DNA from: an uncultured Collinsella sp.
GTDB taxonomy: Bacteria; Actinomycetota; Coriobacteriia; Coriobacteriales; Coriobacteriaceae
Reading direction: 5' to 3'
Length of the DNA stretch: 46,731 bases
Assembly (NCBI GenBank): GCA_959606065.1
Contig: CAUHHV010000017.1
Coordinates: forward strand, 1 to 46,731
Shown one piece after another: positions 16,148 through 22,848 of the stretch. The translations under genes were made by a program, and so were the position numbers. Under the pieces are notes generated by a model. It made no database searches, was not told the origin of the DNA, and saw only the letters and a program-made list of their open reading frames with translations. How positions within the stretch are numbered: the first letter of the stretch is position 1; the number at the start of each line of letters is the position of its first letter.

Positions 16148-18176
16148 GCGCGGTCTCCTCTTCGATCTGGGTGGAAAGCTCCAGCCATTCGTCCTCGAGC
16201 TTGGGCAGCTCTTGCTTAAGGCCGTTATATTCCCCCAGCGCGGCGTTGAACTTGTCTTGATCGGCATAAAGCTCTTCGCTTGCCATCAATTCCATAAGCT
16301 CGTCATAGCGGGCGCGCTTTTTGTCGAGCTCCGCCTCGATCTTCTTGAGCTGGTTACGCACGCCCTTGAGCTTTTTGTTGAGCGCAGCGCGGGCTTGGGC
16401 CTCGGCGCGCTTTTGCTCCTTGGTCTTTTTGCCCTCGGCAGGCTTGGGGGCGGCGACGGGGGTGTCGGCCTGGGCGGCGCTGGCCTTGGTGGACTTGGTG
16501 GACTTGGTCGTGGCCGGCGCGCTCTCCGTGGACGCCTCGGCGGCGGCGCGGGCTGCGAGGTCCTCGCGCTTGTAGAGGTAGTAGTCGTAGTCGCCGTCGT
16601 AGACCGTGACTTGGCCGTCGCGGATGTCGATGACGCGGTTGGCCACGGCGCGCACCAGGTGCTCGTCGTGGCTGATCAGCACGATAGTGCCGGGGAAATT
16701 TTGCAGGGCGTTCTCGAGCATGTCCACCGAGTCGATGTCTAGGTGGTTGGTGGGCTCGTCCAGGCATAGGAGCGCCTCGGGCGCCACGAGCATCTTGGCC
16801 AGGGCCAGACGCGCTTTTTCGCCGCCGGAGAGGACGCGAACCTGCTTCTCGATGGAATCGTTGTCGCTAAACAGGAAGGCGCCCAGTAGGCTGCGCTGCT
16901 GCGGCACGGTCCACTTGGGCGTGACGGTGTCGATCTCTTGCAGGACGGTGTTGGACTCGGTCATGCCCTCGAGCGCGTGCTGGGCGTAATAGGCCACGCC
17001 CACGTTGGTGCCCAGGTCGCGGGTGCCGGTGGTGGGCGGCTCCAGTCCGGCGATGATCTTCATGAGCGTGGACTTGCCGGCGCCGTTGGGGCCGACGAGC
17101 GCCACGTGCTCGCCGCGGTAGAGCTTGAGGTCGATATCGCTGTAGATGTGTTTGTTGCCGTAGGACTTGGAGACGCCCTCCAGGCCCACGACCATATCGC
17201 CGGAGCGCGGTGGGTCAGGGAACTTAAAGTCGATGTGCTTGTGGCCCTCGGGCAGGATGACGAGCTCCTTTTTGATCTGCTCGATCTTGCGGATGCGCTC
17301 CTGAGCCTGGGCAGCCTTGGTGGGCTTGTAGCGGAACTTGTCAACGAAGACCTGCATATGGGCGATGTCGCGCTCCTGGGCGGCGCGCTTGGCGCGCATC
17401 TGCTCCAGGTTGTCCTCGCGCTGCTTGAGGTAGCTACTGTAGTTGCCGGTGTAGGTGGTCACGCGGCGGTTTTCGAGAGCGGCGACATGGTCGACGCAGG
17501 CGTCCATGAAGGCGCGGTCGTGGCTGACGATGAGAACGGCGCCGTCGTAGTTGGCGATAAAGCCGCGCAGCCACTGGACGCTCTCGAGGTCCAGGTGGTT
17601 GGTGGGCTCGTCCAGCAGCAGCAGGTCGGGGTGGCGCAGGAAGAGCTTTGCCAGCGCAATACGCATCTGCCAGCCGCCGGAGAACTCGGAGCACGGGCGT
17701 TCAAAGTCGGTGACCTTGAAGCCCAGGCCGGACAGGATTTTGCGGGCGTTGCTCTCGAGCTCGTAGCCGCCCAGGTGCTCAAAGCGGTCCTGGACCTGGC
17801 CGTACTCGTTAAGGAGCGCGTCGACGTCCTTGCCCTGCTCGGAGAGCTCGGCGATCTGGGCCTGCAGTTCGTTGGCGCGCTCGCCCATGCGGCGGATTTC
17901 CTTGGCGGCGGCCATGACCTCGGCAAGGATGGTGGTGTCCTTTTGCTCCAGATTAGTTTCCTGCTCTAGGTAGCCCACCTGGCAGTCCTTGGCGTACTGG
18001 ACCTGGCCGGAGTCGGGACTGTCGATGCCCATGATGATCTTGAGCATGGTGGTTTTGCCGGCGCCGTTGGGGCCTACGAGCGCGAAGCGCTCGCCGGGGT
18101 TGATCTGGAAGGACGCGCCGCTAAAGAGGACGCGTGCGCCGAAGCTTTTTTCGATCTTGTCGACCAGGAGGATCAT
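16134..18176 (-). CDS. ABC-F family ATP-binding protein
   Basis: The 680 residues contain two ABC domains and no membrane helices. The first has GPNGAGKTT, FSGGWQMR and LLLLDEPTNHLD; the second has GPNGAGKST, LSGGEKAR and LCLDEPTNHLD. A charged linker of about 80 residues joins them, and after residue about 540 there is an Ala/Thr/Lys-rich stretch and then a C-terminal coiled coil, as in Uup/YdiF-type members. ABC-F proteins bind the ribosomal E site and relieve stalled or drug-bound ribosomes; whether this one gives antibiotic resistance cannot be told. Its first 25 bases are included in a duplicated segment found again at 18975. It is the first gene of the core block. Confidence 0.93.
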   Translation of the reverse strand: MILLVDKIEKSFGARVLFSGASFQINPGERFALVGPNGAGKTTMLKIIMGIDSPDSGQVQYAKDCQVGYLEQETNLEQKDTTILAEVMAAAKEIRRMGERANELQAQIAELSEQGKDVDALLNEYGQVQDRFEHLGGYELESNARKILSGLGFKVTDFERPCSEFSGGWQMRIALAKLFLRHPDLLLLDEPTNHLDLESVQWLRGFIANYDGAVLIVSHDRAFMDACVDHVAALENRRVTTYTGNYSSYLKQREDNLEQMRAKRAAQERDIAHMQVFVDKFRYKPTKAAQAQERIRKIEQIKKELVILPEGHKHIDFKFPDPPRSGDMVVGLEGVSKSYGNKHIYSDIDLKLYRGEHVALVGPNGAGKSTLMKIIAGLEPPTTGTRDLGTNVGVAYYAQHALEGMTESNTVLQEIDTVTPKWTVPQQRSLLGAFLFSDNDSIEKQVRVLSGGEKARLALAKMLVAPEALLCLDEPTNHLDIDSVDMLENALQNFPGTIVLISHDEHLVRAVANRVIDIRDGQVTVYDGDYDYYLYKREDLAARAAAEASTESAPATTKSTKSTKASAAQADTPVAAPKPAEGKKTKEQKRAEAQARAALNKKLKGVRNQLKKIEAELDKKRARYDELMELMASEELYADQDKFNAALGEYNGLKQELPKLEDEWLELSTQIEEETARELS

Positions 18177-18207
18177 GCTGCCGCCTTTGACCTTGTGTGC
18201 CTATATG

Positions 18208-18236
18208 AAAAAAGGCCCCAACTTGCGTTGGAGCCT
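18208..18236 (-). terminator. Intrinsic terminator of tRNA-Ala copy 1
   Basis: Ten-base arms at 18213-18222 and 18227-18236 (one G-U pair) close a GCAA tetraloop on the minus strand, followed by a U run at 18208-18212. Confidence 0.88.
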
Positions 18237-18251
18237 CATTCAATGCTCGGG

Positions 18252-18324
18252 TGGAGACGAGGGGGATCGAACCCCTGACCTCTTGACTGCCAGTCAAGCG
18301 CTCTCCCAGCTGAGCTACGCCCCC
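18252..18324 (-). tRNA. tRNA-Ala (anticodon GGC), copy 1
   Basis: A 73-base cloverleaf: acceptor GGGGGCG pairs with CGTCTCC and includes the G3-U70 pair that marks alanine tRNAs. The anticodon stem CTTGA/TCAAG holds loop CTGGCAG, giving anticodon GGC. CCA is not encoded (CCC follows the discriminator A), so it must be repaired after transcription. The identical gene is at 19075-19147. Confidence 0.95.
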
Positions 18325-18336
18325 GTGCGAAGAAGT

Positions 18337-18365
18337 ACTATACGGGAACTCGGACGGCGATGCAA
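18337..18365 (-). promoter_or_regulatory. Promoter of tRNA-Ala copy 1
   Basis: On the minus strand, TTGCAT (18360-18365) and TATAGT (18337-18342) are separated by exactly 17 bases. The -10 ends 12 bases before the tRNA 5' end. Confidence 0.8.
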
Positions 18366-18515
18366 GGACATTTTTGGAAAAACTTTCCGGGGGCGCGGGC
18401 GCCGGAGTCCCGCGGGGTCGCGACGGCGGTGGCCGGCGCCCGCGGGGCCGATGCGGGCGGGCGGGCGGCGCCGCCGCCCGCCTATCAGGCTCCACTCCGG
18501 TCGCCCCCGGGATCC

Positions 18516-18679
18516 CCGCCACGAAACCGGCCCATCTACTACGTTTGGGCGACATCCCCCGACCATGGCGTCTCGGGCAGAAATAAAACCGCAGGTAGAC
18601 GGCCTGCGGTTTTCGCGAAATACGGGGTATGGTCGAGGGGTCGGGGTTAAACGTAGTAGATGGGCCGGTTTCGTGGCGG
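18516..18679. repeat. 164-base palindromic element, copy 1
   Basis: Perfect 31-base inverted arms at 18516-18546 and 18649-18679 flank about 100 bases. In the centre (18585-18613) is an 11-base hairpin with A-tract on one side and T-tract on the other, shaped like a two-way terminator. The regions between outer arms and inner hairpin are also partly complementary (for example CCCGACCAT against ATGGTCGA). No reading frame with coding character is present. It could be a mobile palindromic element, a structured RNA, or a nucleoid or terminator element. Confidence 0.85.
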
Positions 18680-18754
18680 CGGCATCGCAGGCAGCCGACC
18701 GAGGGCGCCCGGAAATGAGCAAGCAGGCTATTTGCAAATGAAAACTAATGCCAT

Positions 18755-18792
18755 GAAAAAGAAAACAGGCCAGACATATTGCCTGACCTGTT
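18755..18792 (-). terminator. Intrinsic terminator of the CAU tRNA
   Basis: Arms ACAGGTCAGGC and GTCTGGCCTGT (minus strand, one G-U pair) with a short loop lie at 18765-18791, followed by a broken U run at about 18755-18764. The stem begins about 10 bases beyond the CCA end. Confidence 0.85.
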
Positions 18793-18800
18793 GAAAAACC

Positions 18801-18876
18801 TGGTGGGCCCTCCGGGATTCGAACCCAGAACCCAGGGATTATGAGTCCCCTGCGCTAACCGTTGCGCCAAGAGCCC
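18801..18876 (-). tRNA. tRNA with CAU anticodon (tRNA-Met or tRNA-Ile2)
   Basis: A 76-base cloverleaf with acceptor GGGCTCT, D-arm GGCGCAACGGTTAGCGC, anticodon loop CTCATAA (anticodon CAT), T-arm GGTTCGAATCC and encoded CCA (18801-18803). The acceptor starts with a pairing G1, so it is not an initiator tRNA of the usual mismatched type. An elongator tRNA-Met and a lysidine-modified tRNA-Ile2 share this anticodon in the gene, and I cannot separate them by eye. Confidence 0.92.
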
Positions 18877-18941
18877 TTATAAAGTGGCGCTTGCAGTTGG
18901 GGTGGCAGAACAGCCTCCAACGCTTTGAACCACGATGTGAA

Positions 18942-18970
18942 ATACTACCATGCGCGCGGCACCCGTTCAA
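18942..18970 (-). promoter_or_regulatory. Promoter of the CAU tRNA
   Basis: On the minus strand, TTGAAC (18965-18970) and TAGTAT (18942-18947) are 17 bases apart, upstream of the tRNA by about 65 bases. Confidence 0.75.
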
Positions 18971-19030
18971 CGCACGATCTTGTCGACCAGGAGGATCATG
19001 CTGCCGCCTTTGACCTTGTGTGCCTATATG

Positions 19031-19059
19031 AAAAAAGGCCCCAACTTGCGTTGGAGCCT
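19031..19059 (-). terminator. Intrinsic terminator of tRNA-Ala copy 2
   Basis: Same hairpin and U run as at 18208-18236, displaced by 823 bases. Confidence 0.88.
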
Positions 19060-19074
19060 CATTCAATGCTCGGG

Positions 19075-19147
19075 TGGAGACGAGGGGGATCGAACCCCTG
19101 ACCTCTTGACTGCCAGTCAAGCGCTCTCCCAGCTGAGCTACGCCCCC
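19075..19147 (-). tRNA. tRNA-Ala (anticodon GGC), copy 2
   Basis: Identical to the gene at 18252-18324, including the G3-U70 pair and the missing CCA. Its own promoter and terminator are intact. Confidence 0.95.
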
Positions 19148-19159
19148 GTGCGAAGAAGT

Positions 19160-19188
19160 ACTATACGGGAACTCGGACGGCGATGCAA
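19160..19188 (-). promoter_or_regulatory. Promoter of tRNA-Ala copy 2
   Basis: TTGCAT and TATAGT with a 17-base spacer on the minus strand, as in copy 1. Confidence 0.8.
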
Positions 19189-19338
19189 GGACATTTTTGG
19201 AAAAACTTTCCGGGGGCGCGGGCGCCGGAGTCCCGCGGGGTCGCGACGGCGGTGGCCGGCGCCCGCGGGGCCGATGCGGGCGGGCGGGCGGCGCCGCCGC
19301 CCGCCTATCAGGCTCCACTCCGGTCGCCCCCGGGATCC

Positions 19339-19502
19339 CCGCCACGAAACCGGCCCATCTACTACGTTTGGGCGACATCCCCCGACCATGGCGTCTCGGG
19401 CAGAAATAAAACCGCAGGTAGACGGCCTGCGGTTTTCGCGAAATACGGGGTATGGTGGAGGGGCCGGGGTTAAACGTAGTAGATGGGCCGGTTTCGTGGC
19501 GG
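19339..19502. repeat. 164-base palindromic element, copy 2
   Basis: Both 31-base arms (19339-19369 and 19472-19502) are identical to copy 1 and still perfectly complementary. A few bases between the inner hairpin and the right arm differ from copy 1, while the arms do not, which hints that pairing matters or that the copies are young. Confidence 0.85.
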
Positions 19503-19554
19503 GGGAATCGCAGGCGGCTGACCGAGGGCGCCCGGAAGTGAGCAAGGCATCCGT

Positions 19555-20712
19555 CTAACGACCGATTTCCAGCCAGTTGCACAGTACGTTGCCTCGTAGC
19601 TCCATTTCCGTCGTCTTTTGCACCTTAGTTTTACACCTATAGCGCAATTCCAAGCGCGAGCAAAGACTTCGCACGATCGCATCAAGCTGCTCGGCATCGT
19701 TAAGCATGTCGTGCGTAACCAGGAAGACGTCGTACCCCATACTTTGCAGCGCCGTCATGCGTTTGGCATCGTGGTCGAGCACGGCGCCTGATCCGTGGAT
19801 AACCTCTCCCTGAATCTCCACGATGCCTGCTTTCATTATGGTTGGATTCACGATCACGATATCCCCGTAGCAGACTTTTTGCCCTGCAATGCTCTGCGCC
19901 GATGCGGTAAGCGGCGTAAGGTCGTTAACATAAACGTTTCGAAAGCCGGCACCGCCGCGAGAGCGAGGAAGCGATAGTAATAAAATTCCTGCAACTTCAA
20001 GCGGAGAAGCTGCTATACCTGTCACCAGCTGCGCGGCGTTGTAAAACTTCGTACCCCACTTTCGTCTTTTCATCTTACTGGCGTACTCATGAAGCTCGTG
20101 TAATTCGATGAGCGGCTTCATCATCCAGAGCGAAGTGCCCTTTAGCCTTGTGACCTCCTTCGTCTTCTTTTGTCCGTTGGGCCCCTTCGTATTTACCTGT
20201 TCTTTGGCATTTATGCGCGCATAAACGCGTTTCCATTGTGGTTCGTCTTGGCTTTCATCGAGGTCAAAGAGGGATTCGGTGGTTGCATTCTCGGCAGCCT
20301 CATTGGCTTTGTCTAGTTCCGCTTCTACTGTTACCGTGGGCTCAAAGACTGAGAACCATCCGCAGAATTCGTACATGGCAAGGACAAGATCGGTTGGAGA
20401 CAGAAAGCGCGCCATGGTGAATAGCGTCGCAAGTGGATTGGTAACCCTAAAGCTCATCGCGGTTTCCAGTGTGCTGTCCACCCCCGAAGCATCATCACAG
20501 CGGATCGATGTCCGTAATCGCGAATGGTAGTTAACGCCACCGGGCACTGTTGTGGTAATAATCGGGGTCTTGAGGACGTCGACTACAAAGGGCGATTGAG
20601 ATAGGGCTCGCCAGCCGTCTTCTGGGCTTGGCAGTCTCGGGTAGAGGTCGCGCACCTGCGGTGGGCAGCGCCAGTAGCGGAAAGCGGTGTTTGCGCAGAC
20701 GATTTCGTCCAT
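19555..20712 (-). CDS. Predicted DUF559-like (PD-(D/E)XK) nuclease-domain protein
   Basis: The ATG at 20712 follows GGGGAGG at 5 bases and gives 385 residues; a longer frame to 20820 lacks a site. The C-terminal third contains GIVEIQGEVIH, then D-x-x-R (LDHDAKRM), then an LQSMGYDVFLVT strand, which follows the order E-x-x-G-x-x-H, D-x-x-R, GY-V of DUF559/Vsr-type restriction-endonuclease folds, although the usual second acidic residue of the first motif is a glutamine. The N-terminal part (ANTAFRYWRCPP, and TNPLATLFTMARFL) resembles the AbiEi-like front of actinobacterial DUF559 proteins, with a charged insert at about 165-200. Function is unknown; a defence or regulatory role is inference from the fold and location. 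Confidence 0.6.
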   Translation of the reverse strand: MDEIVCANTAFRYWRCPPQVRDLYPRLPSPEDGWRALSQSPFVVDVLKTPIITTTVPGGVNYHSRLRTSIRCDDASGVDSTLETAMSFRVTNPLATLFTMARFLSPTDLVLAMYEFCGWFSVFEPTVTVEAELDKANEAAENATTESLFDLDESQDEPQWKRVYARINAKEQVNTKGPNGQKKTKEVTRLKGTSLWMMKPLIELHELHEYASKMKRRKWGTKFYNAAQLVTGIAASPLEVAGILLLSLPRSRGGAGFRNVYVNDLTPLTASAQSIAGQKVCYGDIVIVNPTIMKAGIVEIQGEVIHGSGAVLDHDAKRMTALQSMGYDVFLVTHDMLNDAEQLDAIVRSLCSRLELRYRCKTKVQKTTEMELRGNVLCNWLEIGR

Positions 20713-21045
20713 ATGGGCCTCCCCTAGCTTTGGCTGCGTGCCGTTATGTTTGCAGGTAGACCGATTATCAATGGCGGCATCATGCGGGTAAGTACCGGAA
20801 GCTGACCAAATGCTTACCAAATGCTTGACGAGTTCTGCCGAAAAACCGTCGTGTGATAGAAATCCGCTGGAAGGCGCTCTGAGCGTGTGGTCTCTGTCTC
20901 CACATTTGCGCTCGTATCATATGGGTAATTCAATGAAAATACGCATGCGTTATATACAAAACGTGCAATGACGTCAGCAAAAAAGTTGTGATAAAAATTA
21001 CGTCTTAGACGACTACGTTTTATTTTTGGTGTCACCCTTGGTGTC
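20713..21045. other. Intergenic region upstream of the DUF559-like gene
   Basis: About 330 bases hold no convincing gene. A perfect tandem 11-base repeat is at 20805-20826, which on the minus strand reads AAGCATTTGGT twice, 93 bases upstream of the DUF559-like start. A second small direct repeat (GGTGTCA spaced by 5 bases) lies near 21029-21047. Either could be a regulatory site; I cannot place a convincing promoter. Confidence 0.4.
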
Positions 21046-21082
21046 AAAAAGAAAAAGGCCAGAGGCTTAACACCTCTGACCT
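21046..21082 (-). terminator. Intrinsic terminator of tRNA-Val
   Basis: Ten-base arms at 21056-21065 and 21073-21082 with a 7-base loop, followed on the minus strand by TTTTTCTTTTT. Confidence 0.88.
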
Positions 21083-21092
21083 GCGCTTTTGA

Positions 21093-21167
21093 TGGTGGGC
21101 GATACAAGATTCGAACTTGTGACCCCATCCGTGTGAAGGATATGCTCTACCCCTGAGCCAATCGCCC
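21093..21167 (-). tRNA. tRNA-Val (anticodon CAC)
   Basis: A 75-base cloverleaf: acceptor GGGCGAT with ATCGCCC, D-arm GGCTCAGGGGTAGAGC, anticodon stem TATCC/GGATG with loop TTCACAC (anticodon CAC), T-arm AGTTCGAATCT and encoded CCA at 21093-21095. It reads GUG. It has its own promoter and terminator. Confidence 0.95.
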
Positions 21168-21187
21168 GTCGCCTTTCGGCAAAAGAG

Positions 21188-21217
21188 ATACTAACATAGC
21201 CGTACGTGGTTTACCAA
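21188..21217 (-). promoter_or_regulatory. Promoter of tRNA-Val
   Basis: On the minus strand, TTGGTA (21212-21217) and TAGTAT (21188-21193) are 18 bases apart, 20 bases upstream of the tRNA. Confidence 0.65.
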
Positions 21218-21305
21218 GAACTTTTTGCCCCCGATTTTAAATTCGTGGGTGCTAGCCAAGCCAAAGCAACCAAAGCAATCGACAAAACTGCAGCTAAACC
21301 ACCAT

Positions 21306-22094
21306 TTACCGCTTAATCCACGAAGTCTCAGGGCGGCAGATGAGTCGCGCGTTGTTGTAGGCCATGTCGAGCGTGAGGCAGGTGCGCGCGGCGTAGAAAC
21401 CGTCCTCGCGCTGGATGGTCAGCGCCAGCTCGGGCTTGTCGCCGGTCAGGCACAGCGGCAAGAGCAGCTGGATCCGGCCGCCGTAGAACTGCGGCACGGC
21501 GAGCGTGTAGTTGGCGGCGGCGCGGCGGGCGGCTTCGACGACGGCGCCCTCAAAGGCGCGACGCAGCAGCAACGAGTTACCCTCCCCCATCAGACTGGCG
21601 GGAATACGCGTCAGGTTCTCCTCATCGCCCAGAATGTGGTCGATGTTGGAGCGGATAGGCAGGCGGTAGTCAAAGACTAGCTCGGAGGGGTCCTCGGCAA
21701 AGCGCACGCGGCACGGCAGGTACTCAAACGAGACCAGCATGGGGTCGCTCTCCTTAAAGAAGCCCTTCAAAAACCAGCGCTGGCGCGCGTCGGGCTTGGT
21801 GTTGGGCTCAAACAGACCGTAGATGGTCTCGTAGCGGCGCGTGTACAGGCCGGTGTTGAATAGGCAGCGGTCGTCGTCGAACACCAGCGGCAGGTTGGAC
21901 GGCGCGGTCTGGTCCACGTCGCGCTCGGTCAGGAACACCGCGCGGCTAAACGAAAACGACAGGTAGTTTCTGAGGATGCGGTTCCCGGGACCCCAGTCCT
22001 CGGGATCGGCGAGGTCGACCAGGCGGTCGTAGCAGGGCTCGGGGCAAAACGCGAAGTCGTACACATTACTGCACAGGGTGCTAGGGAGTTCCAT
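21306..22094 (-). CDS. DUF3825 domain protein
   Basis: The 262 residues match the DUF3825 family in order: NRILRNYLSFSFSR near residue 37-50, FNTGLYTRRYETIYGLFEPN near 79-98, RQRWFLKGFF near 104, and a Gly-Asp region near 155 (ILGDEENLTRIP). It ends with a strand-rich region QLLLPLCL...ALTIQREDGFYAA. Family members occur alone or fused to nucleic-acid-binding domains, and an RNA-related or conflict-related role has been proposed, but no reaction is known. Its GC content is close to the core genes. It starts 45 bases from the Doc/Fic gene end in the same direction. A TM or signal is absent, so it is cytoplasmic. Confidence 0.8.
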   Translation of the reverse strand: MELPSTLCSNVYDFAFCPEPCYDRLVDLADPEDWGPGNRILRNYLSFSFSRAVFLTERDVDQTAPSNLPLVFDDDRCLFNTGLYTRRYETIYGLFEPNTKPDARQRWFLKGFFKESDPMLVSFEYLPCRVRFAEDPSELVFDYRLPIRSNIDHILGDEENLTRIPASLMGEGNSLLLRRAFEGAVVEAARRAAANYTLAVPQFYGGRIQLLLPLCLTGDKPELALTIQREDGFYAARTCLTLDMAYNNARLICRPETSWIKR

Positions 22095-22139
22095 GTGGTG
22101 TCCAATAAATTCATTAACCGGCGTGCGGATGCTTAGATT

Positions 22140-22655
22140 CTATACGAGCGACAGATCGCCCGTGCCCGCAACGAATCCGCAGCGCAGCTCTTCGGCTAGC
22201 CCGCTGGTCGTACGGTTTCCGGATACGAGGTCCTGGATCCAGGCGTAGTACTGGTTGTCTTTTGGTTCGGGGCTGTCAGACAGCACGACCGGAGTGCCTG
22301 CGAACCTTAAGACGGACAACGCGAAGACAAGGCTGGTTCGTTTGTTACCGTCTTCAAAGATGTGGTCCTTGACCATGTGCTCGGCCACGTAGGTGACCTG
22401 GTCAAAGATGTCTGCGAAGCGATCGGCCGGCGATTGACCGAATATCGTACAGAATGCACCCGCAAGCACGGACTCGACGCGTCTAAGCTCAAGCGCGGCC
22501 CGGTCGCCTGTGGCGTCGGTTGTATAGCAGCGCCCGACCGTCATCAGCGTGCTGTGCAGGCGCATCACGGCCGCGGCCATATCTTCGAGCGAACCGGCAT
22601 CATCGAGCACGAGCGGCGCGAACGGATGCGCTCCCCGCTTCGTGTCCGCCATCAT
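22140..22655 (-). CDS. Doc/Fic family toxin-like protein
   Basis: The ATG at 22655 forms an ATGA overlap with the small gene upstream, and GGAG lies close before it, giving 171 residues. The signature HIFEDGNKRT is at about 98-107. The lysine in GNKR, rather than the glycine of the AMP-transferring Fic motif HPFxxGNGR, is the form found in Doc, which phosphorylates translation factor EF-Tu. No inhibitory helix is obvious in the protein, so the partner upstream is the likely antitoxin. It is the last gene of a four-gene operon. Doc versus Fic chemistry is inferred from the motif only. Confidence 0.85.
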   Translation of the reverse strand: MMADTKRGAHPFAPLVLDDAGSLEDMAAAVMRLHSTLMTVGRCYTTDATGDRAALELRRVESVLAGAFCTIFGQSPADRFADIFDQVTYVAEHMVKDHIFEDGNKRTSLVFALSVLRFAGTPVVLSDSPEPKDNQYYAWIQDLVSGNRTTSGLAEELRCGFVAGTGDLSLV

Positions 22656-22837
22656 GAGTTCTCCAAGAGCCTGAGCGCGTTGGGCATGTTCGAAATGGTC
22701 AGCCGAATAGCTTCGTCGATTGACGTGGTACCGCCGAGCAAAATCGGTGATGCTGAATTTGCCACGTGTGCAGTTGAATGATCTTCTTGAGCAACGCAAT
22801 CAGCGCCGTCATCTTGTTGAACATAGCTCCAAGGCAT
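22652..22837 (-). CDS. Small antitoxin-like protein, 61 aa
   Basis: AGAGGAG lies six bases before the ATG at 22837, and the TGA overlaps the ATG of the Doc/Fic gene, so both are translated in series. The first ~13 residues (MPWSYVQQDDGAD) match the start of the 62-residue protein encoded at 24803-24991, also at DNA level; the rest differs and includes TTSIDEAIRLTISNMPNAL. The position just before a Doc-type toxin, the size and the coupling make an antitoxin role likely. I know of no named family and this is inference. Confidence 0.65.
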   Translation of the reverse strand: MPWSYVQQDDGADCVAQEDHSTAHVANSASPILLGGTTSIDEAIRLTISNMPNALRLLENS

Positions 22838-22848
22838 GTCTGACTCCT

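Larger units (their letters stand above)
18152..18723. repeat. Direct repeat copy 1 (572 bases) carrying tRNA-Ala
   Basis: This segment is repeated at 18975-19546, 823 bases away. Visible differences are confined to about half a dozen positions in the last 100 bases. It contains the first 25 bases of the ABC-F gene, a terminator, tRNA-Ala(GGC), its promoter, a GC-rich spacer, and a 164-base palindromic element. Both copies look functional. Confidence 0.95.
18975..19546. repeat. Direct repeat copy 2 (572 bases) carrying tRNA-Ala
   Basis: This is the second copy of 18152-18723. Because it includes the first 25 bases of the ABC-F gene without the rest, copy 1 is probably the ancestral position and copy 2 the derived one. 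It ends 8 bases before the stop codon of the DUF559-like gene, so the repeat edge is also an island edge. Confidence 0.95.

Noticed and set aside
18516..18679. Considered as a known structured RNA class of Collinsella
   Set aside because: I cannot match its pairing pattern to a described motif from memory, so I report only the observed palindrome.
18839..19582. 247-codon frame across both the CAU tRNA end and repeat copy 2
   Set aside because: It runs through tRNA genes and the palindromic element, and the same frame is found in both repeat copies with no selection visible.
20814..21128. 104-codon frame across the tRNA-Val gene
   Set aside because: It reads through the tRNA itself and its terminator; the start is within the tRNA gene.
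19547..21200. Search for tRNA-linked attachment site copies (duplicated tRNA 3' ends)
   Set aside because: I saw no second copy of the tRNA-Val or tRNA-Pro 3' end within the window, and no integrase gene; the tRNA-Ala copies are whole units and not att-type fragments.
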